47,472 nucleotides of DNA, from contig SUVW01000021.1 in NCBI GenBank assembly GCA_015061815.1, forward strand, positions 1 through 47,472, given 5' to 3'. This DNA comes from Lentisphaerota bacterium (GTDB lineage Bacteria; Verrucomicrobiota; Lentisphaeria; Victivallales; Victivallaceae). Shown here in pieces: positions 23,231-32,705 of the stretch. The translations under genes and the position numbers were made by a program. Below the pieces are notes generated by a model. The model saw only the letters and a list, made by a program, of their open reading frames with translations. It was not told the origin of the DNA and did not search any database. Position 1 is the first letter of the stretch; the number at the start of each line of letters is the position of its first letter.

Positions 23231-24826
23231 TTATGAAGTTCTTTTTTTGCGTTTAAGGATGTATAGAAACTCCTGCACTTCCGGCGCATGAACTATAAAA
23301 GCTGCGGCAAAAAAGATAATTCCGAAAAGGATTGCGACTGCCGCAAGGATAAATATATCGTTCACAAATTGCGATCCGAAGGTAGAAAATTTTCGAACAA
23401 ACGGCAAAATCATCCATACGCTCCAGGCGGCAAACAGTGCAACAGACACAGAACGGATCACCGAAATAACACACTTCATATGGATGCGCAATCCATCTCG
23501 ATAGAGCAGTATCAGCAGTAAAGAGTTGTTCACAGCGGAGGCAATCACTGTTGCCAGAGCAAGCCCCCCCTGCCGCAAAGGGAACATCAAAATCAAATTC
23601 AGAATCAAATTTACCGCAATTGCAGTCATAGAAACATAAAATGGCCGTTTCATATCTTTTCTTGAATAAAAAGCCGGCAGAATAACTTTCAATGAACAGA
23701 AAAACGGAATTCCGAATCCGTAAAAAATCGCGACATATTTTGCAGCCTCAAGGTCGGCTAAAGTATATTTTCCGCCGAGGCAGAGGACCCGGATAATTTC
23801 ATTATGAAAAAATATCACCGCAGCGGCCATTGGCGCACCGATGAACCAGACGTGGCGGATACTGAAGTTAAGTTCACGTTCCATAGCCTCCCAATCATTA
23901 TCAGCAGCGGCATGGGTCATTGAAGCCATCAGCACTGCTCCGAATGAAACCGCGAACAATCCGATCGGCAAATCCACAATGCGATCGACATAGGTCAATG
24001 CGGGAACCGCCTGATCCCCCAGATAAATTGCCATAGACCGGTCGACGAGAAAACTTAATTGCAGCATTCCGTAACCGATGATCCCCGGAGCAGCCAGTTT
24101 CAACACCTTGCGGGTGATGGCAAAAGAACAGAATGCCGCCCGGGAAAAATCCGGGAACCTGCCGCAGATACGAAGCATCCACAACATCAGAAACAGCTGT
24201 ATTGCTCCGGACAAAGGAGTTAATATTGTCATAAACATCAATAATTTTTCAGATGGCATCTGCCATATCACTCCGGCGGCAAGACCGCAAATCATGCAAA
24301 TATTAAAGAGCAATGCGGTTAAAGCCGGCCGGACAAAAATTCCGGCATAATTCAATACTGCACCAATAACTCCGGTCAGACAGATGAAAAACGCGTATGG
24401 CATCATGACCGGTAATAATTGGCAGACTCCAAGCAGGCGTTTACTTTGCCAGAAGTCGGAAGTTCCGTAAATCGGAGCTAAATGCCCGGTCAACCATGCA
24501 ATCATGGAAACAAGGATGACACAAGCAGCCAGAATTGCTCCGGTCACACACAAAATCTGCGCCAGATAAAGCCGCACCTGTGCAATACCGGAATCCCGTT
24601 CTGTTTCTGCTACAACGGGAGTCAAAGCCATCCCCAAAGCCCCCTCGCCCAACAGACGCCGCAGCAAATTAGGGATCATCAAAGTTATGAACCAGATACT
24701 TGCGACGGCCCCGCCGCCGAGAGCCATTGCTTCAAGTTTCACCCGGATCAATCCCATGATCCGGCTTGCTAAAGTAGCCAGAGATACCCCGATACTGTTT
24801 TTCAGAAGATTTTTTTCAGAACTCAT
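23231..24826 (-). CDS. murJ: lipid II flippase MurJ
   Basis: A 531-residue polytopic membrane protein of the MOP superfamily that flips lipid II across the inner membrane for peptidoglycan synthesis. N-terminal blocks are typical: NSIGVSLATLASRIMGLIRVKL, FITLMIPNLLRRLLGEGALGMALTPV. Later ones are PALTYVDRIVDLPIGLFAVSFGAVLMASMTH and the block FYSRKDMKRPFYVSM. Around 13-14 membrane segments are evident and the length is usual. Its ATG overlaps the stop of the preceding gene (ATGA), and it closes the long pheS-to-murJ operon. Confidence 0.95.
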   Translation of the reverse strand: MSSEKNLLKNSIGVSLATLASRIMGLIRVKLEAMALGGGAVASIWFITLMIPNLLRRLLGEGALGMALTPVVAETERDSGIAQVRLYLAQILCVTGAILAACVILVSMIAWLTGHLAPIYGTSDFWQSKRLLGVCQLLPVMMPYAFFICLTGVIGAVLNYAGIFVRPALTALLFNICMICGLAAGVIWQMPSEKLLMFMTILTPLSGAIQLFLMLWMLRICGRFPDFSRAAFCSFAITRKVLKLAAPGIIGYGMLQLSFLVDRSMAIYLGDQAVPALTYVDRIVDLPIGLFAVSFGAVLMASMTHAAADNDWEAMERELNFSIRHVWFIGAPMAAAVIFFHNEIIRVLCLGGKYTLADLEAAKYVAIFYGFGIPFFCSLKVILPAFYSRKDMKRPFYVSMTAIAVNLILNLILMFPLRQGGLALATVIASAVNNSLLLILLYRDGLRIHMKCVISVIRSVSVALFAAWSVWMILPFVRKFSTFGSQFVNDIFILAAVAILFGIIFFAAAFIVHAPEVQEFLYILKRKKRTS

Positions 24827-25563
24827 GATCCAATGACCGCATAGAATTGTTCATAAGCAGTTTTATCTGCATTACTGCCGGGGTAAAAACAGATTTCCGG
24901 CACTTCCGGACCGATCCGGCACAAACATTTTTTTATCCGTTCCAGAAGCTGTCCGGTCAAACAGTTTCCCCCGGAAACATCGACACTTACCCGGAAATTA
25001 CTGCAGTCAAACGGCAATTTTTCGAAAATTTCACCCACACTTGCCAATGCACCGGGTTCATGGGGATGCAAATCTATCACATTTTTCACCGGCAGTAATA
25101 AAGAATTGCGGAATTTTACAAACTCCATGACCCGTCCGGCAATGCCACCGGGAATGCGCACTTCCAACAATAAAGATAAATCATGTTTTTGCGCTATCCC
25201 GAAACAGCAGCGCAACATATCCCGCATTACCGAAGCATAATGCAGATCATTACTGATTGTTTCCCAATCGATCCCCAAAGTAACTTGCGAGATTCCGGTT
25301 TCTGTCAATTTATCGCACACGCTTCCCCAATACCGGAAAAATTCCTGCCGCATGGTGGCCCCGGCGTAAACCAGAGAATCCAAAGACCTTGCTTCACTGC
25401 GCCCGCTGGCCCGGCAGATACGTTTTTTCCATTTTTCCGGGATCGAAAATTCCGGATGTTCACGCAGAGCCGGAGTGATTTCCAGAAAATCAATTTCCGG
25501 CAAACCGGGCAACTCCTGCAGTTGTTTTATTGTACTGACACTGACCCCGTAACGCAGTTTCAC
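24823..25563 (-). CDS. uncharacterised TIM-barrel-like protein
   Basis: A 246-residue soluble protein with alternating strand-helix pattern suggestive of a TIM barrel of the sugar phosphate isomerase/epimerase (AP endonuclease 2) type: MKLRYGVSVSTIKQLQEL, PEIDFLEITPALREHP, ISQVTLGIDWETISND, LSLLLEVRIPGG, VIDLHPHEPGAL, FRVSVDVSGGNCLTG and EICFYPGS. No metal-binding signature of a named family can be picked out with confidence. It is embedded with 4-nt ATGA overlaps between ribE and murJ, so it is always made with them. The function is unknown; the fold call is an inference from pattern only. Confidence 0.5.
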   Translation of the reverse strand: MKLRYGVSVSTIKQLQELPGLPEIDFLEITPALREHPEFSIPEKWKKRICRASGRSEARSLDSLVYAGATMRQEFFRYWGSVCDKLTETGISQVTLGIDWETISNDLHYASVMRDMLRCCFGIAQKHDLSLLLEVRIPGGIAGRVMEFVKFRNSLLLPVKNVIDLHPHEPGALASVGEIFEKLPFDCSNFRVSVDVSGGNCLTGQLLERIKKCLCRIGPEVPEICFYPGSNADKTAYEQFYAVIGS

Positions 25564-26204
25564 AAAAATCCAGCCTCTTGCAAAGTTGCCATTGTTATTC
25601 CACCGGAACTACCGGATGAACCTTCCCGCAAATCCATCATTCGCAAAATATAACGTCCGATGACATCAAACTCCAGATTGACCATGCTTCCCGGCAGCCG
25701 GTCCCGTAATGCAGTTTCCTGCAAAGTTACGGGGATCAGCCGCACACTGAAGTGTTCCATCCCGGTTCCGGCGACGGTCAGCGAAACGCCATCAATGGCG
25801 ATCGAGCCTTTTTCCACGACCAATCCGGCAAACTGCCCCGGCAATTCAACCGATAATTCAAAATCTCCGTCTGCCATCCGGGAACACTTCAACACCTTTA
25901 CTGCAATATCCACGTGTCCCTGCACAATGTGTCCTCCCAGACGATCGCCCAAGCGCAATGCCCGTTCCAGATTCACAGGAGACCCCACCGGCAAAGTCCC
26001 GAGATTGGTACGGCGCAAGCTCTCTTCAAGCGTATGAAACGCCAAAGTACTCCCCTGACAGCTTTCCAGGGTAAGGCAGCATCCGTTAACAGCAATACTT
26101 TCTCCGTAAACAAGTTCGGAAAATGCTTCATCTGAATTGATCAACAACTTGTTCCCGGAACGGGAAACTATTTTGCCGACCGCCTGAACCAATCCGGTAA
26201 ACAT
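25560..26204 (-). CDS. ribE: riboflavin synthase, alpha chain
   Basis: A 214-residue enzyme that converts two 6,7-dimethyl-8-ribityllumazine molecules into riboflavin. It has the two tandem lumazine-binding repeats: MFTGLVQAVGKI with NGCCLTLES, then a second with GHIVQGHVDIAVKV and IAIDGVSLTVAG. The length matches the family. It follows ribD by 3 nt and shares a 4-nt overlap with the next gene. With ribD and ribH in the same operon, most of the riboflavin pathway is present; ribA/ribB are not in the window. Confidence 0.95.
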   Translation of the reverse strand: MFTGLVQAVGKIVSRSGNKLLINSDEAFSELVYGESIAVNGCCLTLESCQGSTLAFHTLEESLRRTNLGTLPVGSPVNLERALRLGDRLGGHIVQGHVDIAVKVLKCSRMADGDFELSVELPGQFAGLVVEKGSIAIDGVSLTVAGTGMEHFSVRLIPVTLQETALRDRLPGSMVNLEFDVIGRYILRMMDLREGSSGSSGGITMATLQEAGFL

Positions 26205-26207
26205 ATT

Positions 26208-27239
26208 TTACACCTCTTGCAGAAATCCACTGATCACAATATCATCACCGCAATTAAAGCTTTTCACCCGCCGCAGAACCAATGCTTCATCCATACTTTC
26301 CGGAGAAAAACCGCCCAAAACCGGAATGCTTTCCTCTCCGCCGAGCAGCTTTGGCGCGACATGAAACTCAACAAAATCCACCGCCCCTGCCCGGAGCGCA
26401 TCGGCAGCAAGTTTTCCACCGCCTTCAATAAGCAGCATCGTGATACCGCGCTTCCCCAATTCCTGCAGGTAAGTTTTCCACGCTTCTTTATCCGGCAGCT
26501 CCACCACCTCTGCCCGGCCGTCGGGGAAATATTCATCCAGCGCATCACGACTGACTGTTGACGAAACGATGATCCGGAGAGGCTGTTTCTCCCAGTTTTC
26601 AGGTTCACGCACAGTCAACTGCGGATGATCAGCCCGCAAAGTCCCCCCGCCAATCATCACTGCATCCGCCAGACGCCGCAATTTCTGTACCCGGCGACGG
26701 GCCTCACTGCCGGTCACCCAGCGCGATTGACCATTACTGCAAGCGATTTTCCCATCCAGAGTCATGGCCATTTTTAACATAACAAATGGGCGTCCGGAAG
26801 TTATCCAGCGGAAAAAGTGTTTATTCAACTCCCAGCAATCGGCATTTTCCACGCCGCAATCCACCTGAATATTATGCGCCTGCAAAATCTCTTCAGCTCT
26901 TCCGGCATGCTTGGGATTCGGATCCATCGAACCGATCACCACCCGGGATATTCCGGCTCCGATTATCGCTTCAGTACAAGGAGGAGTTCTGCCATAAGAT
27001 GAACATGGCTCAAGTGTCACATACAATGTTGCTCCCGTTGTATCATAACCGTGCCGCCGTGCATCACTCAACGCATTTATTTCCGCATGAGCTTCACCGG
27101 CTTTGCGATGAAATCCGCGACCTATGATCGTCCCATCTTTCACAATGACAGCTCCGACCATCGGATTGGGGTTGGTCAATCCCCACCCCATCCGGGCCAA
27201 AGCCAATGCTTCACGCATAAATTCAGAGTCACAATTCAT
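26208..27239 (-). CDS. ribD: bifunctional pyrimidine deaminase/reductase RibD
   Basis: A 343-residue riboflavin pathway enzyme. The N-terminal zinc deaminase domain has GEAHAEINAL and EPCSSYGRTPPCTEAI with the Zn ligands His, Cys, Cys. The C-terminal reductase domain (from about 150) has RPFVMLKMAMTLDGKIA, SRWVTG, AVMIGGGTLRADHPQLTVR and LLIEGGGKLAADAL. Both catalytic parts look complete. It overlaps the ftsY stop by 4 nt (ATGA). Confidence 0.96.
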   Translation of the reverse strand: MNCDSEFMREALALARMGWGLTNPNPMVGAVIVKDGTIIGRGFHRKAGEAHAEINALSDARRHGYDTTGATLYVTLEPCSSYGRTPPCTEAIIGAGISRVVIGSMDPNPKHAGRAEEILQAHNIQVDCGVENADCWELNKHFFRWITSGRPFVMLKMAMTLDGKIACSNGQSRWVTGSEARRRVQKLRRLADAVMIGGGTLRADHPQLTVREPENWEKQPLRIIVSSTVSRDALDEYFPDGRAEVVELPDKEAWKTYLQELGKRGITMLLIEGGGKLAADALRAGAVDFVEFHVAPKLLGGEESIPVLGGFSPESMDEALVLRRVKSFNCGDDIVISGFLQEV

Positions 27240-28162
27240 GCCTTTTCCACTCCAAAAAGCGCATCGGCATACAAATCCGGATCAAATTCCTGTAAATCTT
27301 CCGGAGCTTCTCCGAAACCGGCAAAAAATGTCGGTAATTCAAATTCCTCATGCAAAGCCACTGCCATTCCGCCGCGCCCGGTTCCATCCAATTTGGTCAG
27401 AATCAATCCGGTAACTCCGGCAATTTTACCGAATTCCCGCGCCTGACTGATCACATTTGCCCCCAGAGAAGCATCGACCGTAAGCCAGACCTCGTGAGGA
27501 GCCCCCGGCAAAACCTTGCCGATGGAACGGCGGATCTTACTTAATTCTGCCATCAAATCCTGCTGATTCTGCTGCCTTCCGGCGGTATCGATCAAAAGAA
27601 TATCCGCCTGACGGGACTTTGCAGCCATTGTTGCATCAAATGCCACACTTGCCGGATCTGCGCCGTGTTTGGCCGCAATGACCTGACAACCGGTGCGTTC
27701 CCCCCAGAGCTGAAGCTGTTCAACCGCTGCGGCCCGAAAAGTATCACAGGCGCCGAGTATCACTTTTTTGCCGGATGCTTTCCATCGGGAAGCCAGTTTC
27801 CCGATGGTCGTCGTCTTGCCGCTGCCATTGACACCAACCATCAGTATGACCAGCGGTTCATTCTCCGGCGGCACCGCAACCGGCCTCATCCCGCGTTTCA
27901 ATATTTCCGCGACTTCGGTCTTTGCCGTTTCGATCAAATCCGCATCGGTGGCGATTTTACCGCATTCATATCTTTCGCGCAGGCGTCCGACAACCTTTTT
28001 TGCGGCTGACACTCCGAAGTCCGCTGCTATCAGCAATGCTTCCAAATCTTCAAAGCTTGCTGCGCTGTGGATTTTCGCTCCACCGAAAACTGAACCGACC
28101 ACCCGGGTCAGCCGGGTGGCACTTTTTTCCAGACCGCGTTTGAATATTGAAAAAATCGACAT
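27236..28162 (-). CDS. ftsY: signal recognition particle receptor FtsY
   Basis: A 308-residue SRP-GTPase that docks SRP-ribosome complexes at the membrane. The N domain (first ~85 residues) is followed by the G domain: GVNGSGKTTTIGKLA (G1), DTFRAAAVEQL (G2), LIDTAGRQQN (G3), TKLDGTGRGG (G4) and the closing block FAGFGEAPEDLQEFDPD. The acidic A domain of E. coli FtsY is absent, as in many bacteria. It lies between nusB and ribD in a tightly packed operon. Confidence 0.96.
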   Translation of the reverse strand: MSIFSIFKRGLEKSATRLTRVVGSVFGGAKIHSAASFEDLEALLIAADFGVSAAKKVVGRLRERYECGKIATDADLIETAKTEVAEILKRGMRPVAVPPENEPLVILMVGVNGSGKTTTIGKLASRWKASGKKVILGACDTFRAAAVEQLQLWGERTGCQVIAAKHGADPASVAFDATMAAKSRQADILLIDTAGRQQNQQDLMAELSKIRRSIGKVLPGAPHEVWLTVDASLGANVISQAREFGKIAGVTGLILTKLDGTGRGGMAVALHEEFELPTFFAGFGEAPEDLQEFDPDLYADALFGVEKA

Positions 28163-28163
28163 A

Positions 28164-28646
28164 TCAGTTGCTGTTGTTTTTGATTCCGGAATTTTTGATC
28201 GAATTCAAAACGCCATTGATAAAATTTCCCGCTTCCACACCGGAAAAATCTCTGGCTATCCCCACCGCCTCATCAATACTGACCACCGCCGGCACCTCCG
28301 GGAAAGCAATCATCTCGGCCACCGCAATACGCATAATGTTGCGATCCACTCCCGACAGCCGGTTGAAATCCCAATTGCGGCAGTGCTGCGAAATAACGGA
28401 ATCTATTTTTTCCTGTTCACATCCGACCGTTTCATAAAGGCGCACCGCATAATCTCTGGCCCGCCGGGTCACCCGGTTATCTTCCAGAGCAAACTCCTCC
28501 TTGACCGATTCAAGGAAAACATCAAACTCCGCCGCGCCCGGCAACTCCTGTTTGCTCTCACAGGCAAACAGGAACTCCATTGCCAACTCTCTGCCCAACC
28601 GCTTGGAATGCAGCGGAGCAGCTTCTTCACCTGCCGGATTATGCAT
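28164..28646 (-). CDS. nusB: transcription antitermination factor NusB
   Basis: A 160-residue all-helical RNA-binding protein that, with S10/NusE, binds boxA in rRNA leaders. GRELAMEFLFACE near the N terminus and the C-terminal NWDFNRLSGVDRNIMRIAVAEMI...VVSIDEAVGIARDFSGVEAGNFINGVL blocks are diagnostic. It overlaps the ribH stop by 8 nt, the common ribH-nusB pairing. Confidence 0.95.
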   Translation of the reverse strand: MHNPAGEEAAPLHSKRLGRELAMEFLFACESKQELPGAAEFDVFLESVKEEFALEDNRVTRRARDYAVRLYETVGCEQEKIDSVISQHCRNWDFNRLSGVDRNIMRIAVAEMIAFPEVPAVVSIDEAVGIARDFSGVEAGNFINGVLNSIKNSGIKNNSN

Positions 28647-29124
28647 TTTTTATCGCCCGTGTCAAATTGACCATTTCAATCGCGGCAATGGCTGCATCGA
28701 CCCCTTTATTACCGGCTTTGACACCGCTGCGGTTGATAGCCTGTTCCAGATTGTCGGCAGTAATCATACCGTAAGTTACCGGCACACCGGATTCCAACCC
28801 CAACTGCGCCAAACCTTTGGCAACTTCAGCATTGATATATGAAGCGTGCGGAGTATCCCCCTGAATGACCACTCCCAGAGCAACCACAGCATCGAACTCT
28901 TTACGGTCGAGCATCTTTTTGACTGCAAACGGAATTTCATATGATCCGGGGACATACGCCACTGACACATTTTCAGCACTTCCGCCATGTCTGACAATGG
29001 CATCCATCGCTCCGGAAAGCAGACGGGAAACCAGAAAATCATTAAAACGCGCACAAACGATACCGATCTTTATACCTTCGGCATTCAGATTGCCTTCGAA
29101 AATTTTCCCTGCATTTTTATCCAT
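28639..29124 (-). CDS. ribH: 6,7-dimethyl-8-ribityllumazine synthase
   Basis: A 161-residue enzyme joining the ribityl-aminouracil and dihydroxybutanone phosphate to form lumazine, substrate of RibE. Diagnostic blocks are IGIVCARFNDFL, VAYVPGSYEIPFAVKKML, ALGVVIQGDTPHASYI with the catalytic His, and PVTYGMITADNLEQAINRSG, followed by KGVDAAIAAIEM. It starts 26 nt after pheT. Confidence 0.97.
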   Translation of the reverse strand: MDKNAGKIFEGNLNAEGIKIGIVCARFNDFLVSRLLSGAMDAIVRHGGSAENVSVAYVPGSYEIPFAVKKMLDRKEFDAVVALGVVIQGDTPHASYINAEVAKGLAQLGLESGVPVTYGMITADNLEQAINRSGVKAGNKGVDAAIAAIEMVNLTRAIKNA

Positions 29125-29150
29125 TTTTCAACTTCCTTTCGATTAAAGAT

Positions 29151-31559
29151 TTATCGCAATTCGACCTTCAATTCGCTTTCCAGACGTTTACGGATCTTAT
29201 CCATTGCGGCATTGACTTCGTTATCAGTCAATGTGCGCTCACGGTTGCGGAAACTCAACTTATAGGCCATACTCTTTTTCTGCTGTTTTTTCAACTCTTC
29301 ACCGATGAAAATATCAAAGAGCCGGACTGATTCAAAATTCGGAGCTTTGCATTTGCGGATAAAATCAATTACTTCTCCACTGGCAAGTGATTCCGGAGCG
29401 ACAAACGCAATATCGCGGGTCGTACCGGGGAATTGCGCCAGAACCTTGCAGCTCTTTTTCACATGTGATGCTGCCGCAATCAAAGACGCGGCCTCCATCT
29501 GGGCAAAAAATACCGGAGCCGAACTGCGCCACGCGGAAGCATGAACCGGATTCAACTCACCGAACATACCGGCGCATTTTCCTTCCAGCTGCAATTCCAA
29601 CGCATGACCGCTGCGGAATCTTCCGTCTTCCTTTTCCGGTATAACAAAGCGGAAATTGGTGATCGCCAGTTTATCCAGCAATGTTTCCACAACTCCTTTG
29701 ATATCATAGAAATCATACAATCTCTCGCCTTCAGAGGAAAACATTTCCGGATGACATTTGCCTGTCATTAAAATCAACAATTCATTTCGCTCTTCCGGAA
29801 ACTTCTCCGGATTTTTACAGAAAGCCTTATCCAGTTCAAACAACCGCAAATCCCGGTTGCCCCGGGCGATATTCCTTCCGACCGTCCCCAGCATCTCACC
29901 CAGCAGTCCCGGCCGCATCCAGCCATTATCCGGCGAAAGCGGATTTGACAACTCTATAAGATCGCTCTTTTCAAACCGGCTGTCCACCAGAGCTGATGCC
30001 GAACCGACAATGCTGTAATGCACACACTCATCAAATCCCATCCCGATGACCAGATCCCGCAAATTGCGCAACGGAGCGTAAGCATCTTCACTGTCCGGAT
30101 GGCAGACTTTTCCGGCGACCGGGATCATCGGGATCTTATCCAATCCGTCGATCCGGGCGACCTCTTCGGCCAGATCCGCCTCCCGGGTCAGATCCAAACG
30201 GAAAAGCGGTGCAGTAACCACACATGAATCCGCAGTAATACCGGAAACTTTCAGATGCAATTTCTGCAGAATATCCACAATTCTTTCATTGGAAACCGTT
30301 GTCCCGATCAATGCTCTGATTTTCTCAAAACGGCAATTGATGACCGGTTCCGCCGGACGGGGAACAGAAACTTCCATACCCTTGCTGGCAATTTTACCTC
30401 CGGCTGTTTCCAGAATCAACTGACAGGCCCGGAGCGAAGCCAATTCGGCCATATCGAAATCCACTCCGCGCTCATAGCGGTAACTGGCGTCAGTGGAAAT
30501 CCCCAGACTCCGGCTCTCACTGCGGATATGTGATGATTTGAATACCGCACTTTCCAGAAGAATATTAACGGTTTTTTCCGTAACTCCGGAATTTTCCCCA
30601 CCCATAATACCGGCCAGAGCCATCGGCTTTTCCGCATCTGCAATAACCAGATGTTCGGGTTTCAAATCAACGACTTTGCCATCAAGCAAAGTAATTTTTT
30701 CTCCGGCCCGGGCATTTCTTGCAACCACCCGGTTTCCGGAAAGCGTATCCCGGTCAAATGCGTGCAGCGGCTGTCCGAGTTCAAGCATAACGAAATTCGT
30801 CACGTCCACCACATTGTTTATCGACCGCAAACCGACACTTTCCAAACGCTCTTTCAGCCAATCCGGCGAAGGTGCGATCCTGACTCCTTCAATGACCCTG
30901 CCGATGTAACGCGGACAAAGTTCAGTGTTTTCCACCGTCACCAGTCCGGGAATTTCCGTATCACAGGGTGGGACAGTTATTTCCGGAAGTTCAGCCGGAG
31001 TGGACAGTAAGCAGGAAACATCCCGGGCCACGCCCCACATGGAAAGACAATCCGGACGATTCGGAGTGATCTCCAATTCGATTCTGGTATCTCCGGGATA
31101 CAAACCGGCGACATCCACTCCCAACGCAGTATCATCCGGGAATATCATAAGTCCGTCATGATTGTCGGATATCCCCAGCTCCTTTTCACTGCACATCATA
31201 CCGCAGGATTCCACACCGCGCAATTTGGAACGTTTAATCTTGAAATCCCCTTCTTCAGTATGAAAGACCGTTCCGATCTTCGCCAGCGGCACAATTTTGC
31301 CGGCATCGCAATTCGGTGCACCGCATACGATCTGAAGCTCTTCACTGCCGTCACTTACCCGGCAAACCGACAAATGGTCGCTCTGGGGATGCGCCTGCCG
31401 GGAGAGAATTTTTGCCGTCACCACTCCGGCAGGAATGGTGGAACTTTTTTCAACCGCTTCCACTTCGATCCCGGCCATTGTCAATTTATCACAGAGATAG
31501 GCGTCATCACAATCAAGTTTGACGTAATCACTCAACCACTTTCTTGAAATATCCATCAT
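29151..31559 (-). CDS. pheT: phenylalanine-tRNA ligase, beta subunit
   Basis: An 802-residue subunit of the (alpha-beta)2 enzyme that charges tRNA-Phe. It has the N-terminal tRNA-binding EMAP-like domain (residues about 40-150, QIVCGAPNCDAGKIVPLA), the B3/B4 editing domain with VDVTNFVMLELGQPLHAFD and LAGIMGG, the B5 domain, a catalytic-like domain (IGMGFDECVHYSIV, LSNPLSPDNGWMRPGLL, FELDKAF) and a C-terminal anticodon-binding FDX-ACB domain (FPGTTRDIAFVAPE). The length is normal. Two ATGs (31559, 31556) stand together; GAGG upstream suits either. It starts 6 nt after pheS. Confidence 0.97.
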   Translation of the reverse strand: MMDISRKWLSDYVKLDCDDAYLCDKLTMAGIEVEAVEKSSTIPAGVVTAKILSRQAHPQSDHLSVCRVSDGSEELQIVCGAPNCDAGKIVPLAKIGTVFHTEEGDFKIKRSKLRGVESCGMMCSEKELGISDNHDGLMIFPDDTALGVDVAGLYPGDTRIELEITPNRPDCLSMWGVARDVSCLLSTPAELPEITVPPCDTEIPGLVTVENTELCPRYIGRVIEGVRIAPSPDWLKERLESVGLRSINNVVDVTNFVMLELGQPLHAFDRDTLSGNRVVARNARAGEKITLLDGKVVDLKPEHLVIADAEKPMALAGIMGGENSGVTEKTVNILLESAVFKSSHIRSESRSLGISTDASYRYERGVDFDMAELASLRACQLILETAGGKIASKGMEVSVPRPAEPVINCRFEKIRALIGTTVSNERIVDILQKLHLKVSGITADSCVVTAPLFRLDLTREADLAEEVARIDGLDKIPMIPVAGKVCHPDSEDAYAPLRNLRDLVIGMGFDECVHYSIVGSASALVDSRFEKSDLIELSNPLSPDNGWMRPGLLGEMLGTVGRNIARGNRDLRLFELDKAFCKNPEKFPEERNELLILMTGKCHPEMFSSEGERLYDFYDIKGVVETLLDKLAITNFRFVIPEKEDGRFRSGHALELQLEGKCAGMFGELNPVHASAWRSSAPVFFAQMEAASLIAAASHVKKSCKVLAQFPGTTRDIAFVAPESLASGEVIDFIRKCKAPNFESVRLFDIFIGEELKKQQKKSMAYKLSFRNRERTLTDNEVNAAMDKIRKRLESELKVELR

Positions 31560-31565
31560 GACACC

Positions 31566-32585
31566 TCAAAATTGTTCCAGAAAACGGATATCATTATCAT
31601 ACAGGAAACGCAAATCCGGAATCCGGTAACGCAGCATCGCCAACCTTTCCAATCCCAGACCGAAAGCATATCCACTCCACACTTCCGGATCGTAACCGAC
31701 ATTTTTCAGCACATTGGGATCGACCATCCCGGCACCGGCGATTTCAATATAGCCGGAATTTTTACAAACATTGCACCCTTTGCCGCCGCAAACAACACAG
31801 CTGAAATCATACTCCACGCTCGGTTCGGTAAACGGGAAAAAGTGTGGACGCAAACGGATATTCACATCTTTTCCGAACATCTCCCAGGCAAAAGTCTGCA
31901 GTACACTTTTCAAATCTGCCATCGACACATTTCTGTCGATATACAATCCTTCGATCTGATGGAAATTCATCCCGTGCGTGGCATCCGGAGTGTCCCGGCG
32001 GAAAACCCGCCCCGGAGCAACGATCCGCACCGGCGGTTCATGGGATTCCATCACCCGGATCTGCACCGGACTGGTCTGGGAACGCAAAATCCGGCCGTCT
32101 GGGAAATAAAAGGTATCTTTCGGATCGCGTGACGGATGGTCATCCGGAGTATTGAGTGCATCAAAATTGTGATAAATATCTTCGATTTCCGGCCCGTCAA
32201 CGGCGACAAACCCCATTCTGCGGAAAACCGATACGCACTCATCAGCCAACTGCGTTATCGGATGCCGGTGACCGGCTGCCGAGCGCCGTCCGGGTAAAGT
32301 CAGATCGATCGCCTCGTTTCCGGCCTTTTTCCCCTGCCCGATACGGGCATTGGCAGCATCCAGTGCCGCCTGAATACGGTTGCGTCCGGTGTTGAATGCA
32401 GTACCGGTAGCTTTGCGCTCTTCCGGAGGGACGGTTCCCATTTTTTTGGACAACTCCGGAAAAAGTCCGTTCCGGCCGAGATATTCGATCCGCAAAGCCT
32501 CCAATGCGGCGGCATCAACGGCAGCAGCAGCTTTGCTCTCGGCATCACTTGCCGCACGATTTACCGCTTCGATAATTTCATTCAT
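31566..32585 (-). CDS. pheS: phenylalanine-tRNA ligase, alpha subunit
   Basis: A 339-residue catalytic subunit. An N-terminal coiled coil (EIIEAVNRAASDAESKAAA) precedes the class II core with motif 2 LRSQTSPVQIRVMES and PVRIVAPGRVFRRDTPDATH, FTEPSVEYDFSC, and motif 3 GYAFGLGLERLAMLRYRIPDLR. A CxxC-x-x-C type cluster (CVVCGGKGCNVCKNSG) is present as in many bacterial PheS. A TTG-initiated frame from 32636 is rejected: AGAGGA precedes ATG 32585 and the length then matches the family. A strong terminator hairpin lies upstream of the gene. Confidence 0.97.
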   Translation of the reverse strand: MNEIIEAVNRAASDAESKAAAAVDAAALEALRIEYLGRNGLFPELSKKMGTVPPEERKATGTAFNTGRNRIQAALDAANARIGQGKKAGNEAIDLTLPGRRSAAGHRHPITQLADECVSVFRRMGFVAVDGPEIEDIYHNFDALNTPDDHPSRDPKDTFYFPDGRILRSQTSPVQIRVMESHEPPVRIVAPGRVFRRDTPDATHGMNFHQIEGLYIDRNVSMADLKSVLQTFAWEMFGKDVNIRLRPHFFPFTEPSVEYDFSCVVCGGKGCNVCKNSGYIEIAGAGMVDPNVLKNVGYDPEVWSGYAFGLGLERLAMLRYRIPDLRFLYDNDIRFLEQF

Positions 32586-32641
32586 AATATTATTTTCCTC
32601 TGAAATCCCGCCGGATCGGAGAATCTTTTCCGGCAAAAAAC

Positions 32642-32687
32642 AAAAAACAGCTTGAAAGTGGTGAAAAAAGTCACCATTTCCAAGCTG
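32642..32687 (-). terminator. terminator or attenuator between rplT and pheS
   Basis: Minus strand CAGCTTG...CAAGCTG with inner GGTGA...TCACC and a T-rich loop, followed by TTTTTTG. It lies 18 nt after the rplT stop. In E. coli the same intergenic site carries the pheM attenuator of pheST; no leader peptide frame is seen here, so a partial read-through terminator is more likely. Confidence 0.75.
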
Positions 32688-32705
32688 TGATTATTCAAAC
32701 CAACC

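Noticed and set aside
22494..23289. Several open frames with repeated protein sequence across the tandem array
   Set aside because: They are translations of the 187-bp units and the tRNA-Leu gene and have no ribosome sites; periodicity comes from the DNA repeats.
32585..32636. Longer pheS start at TTG 32636
   Set aside because: It would begin in the terminator flank and add 17 residues not seen in the family; ATG 32585 has a ribosome site.
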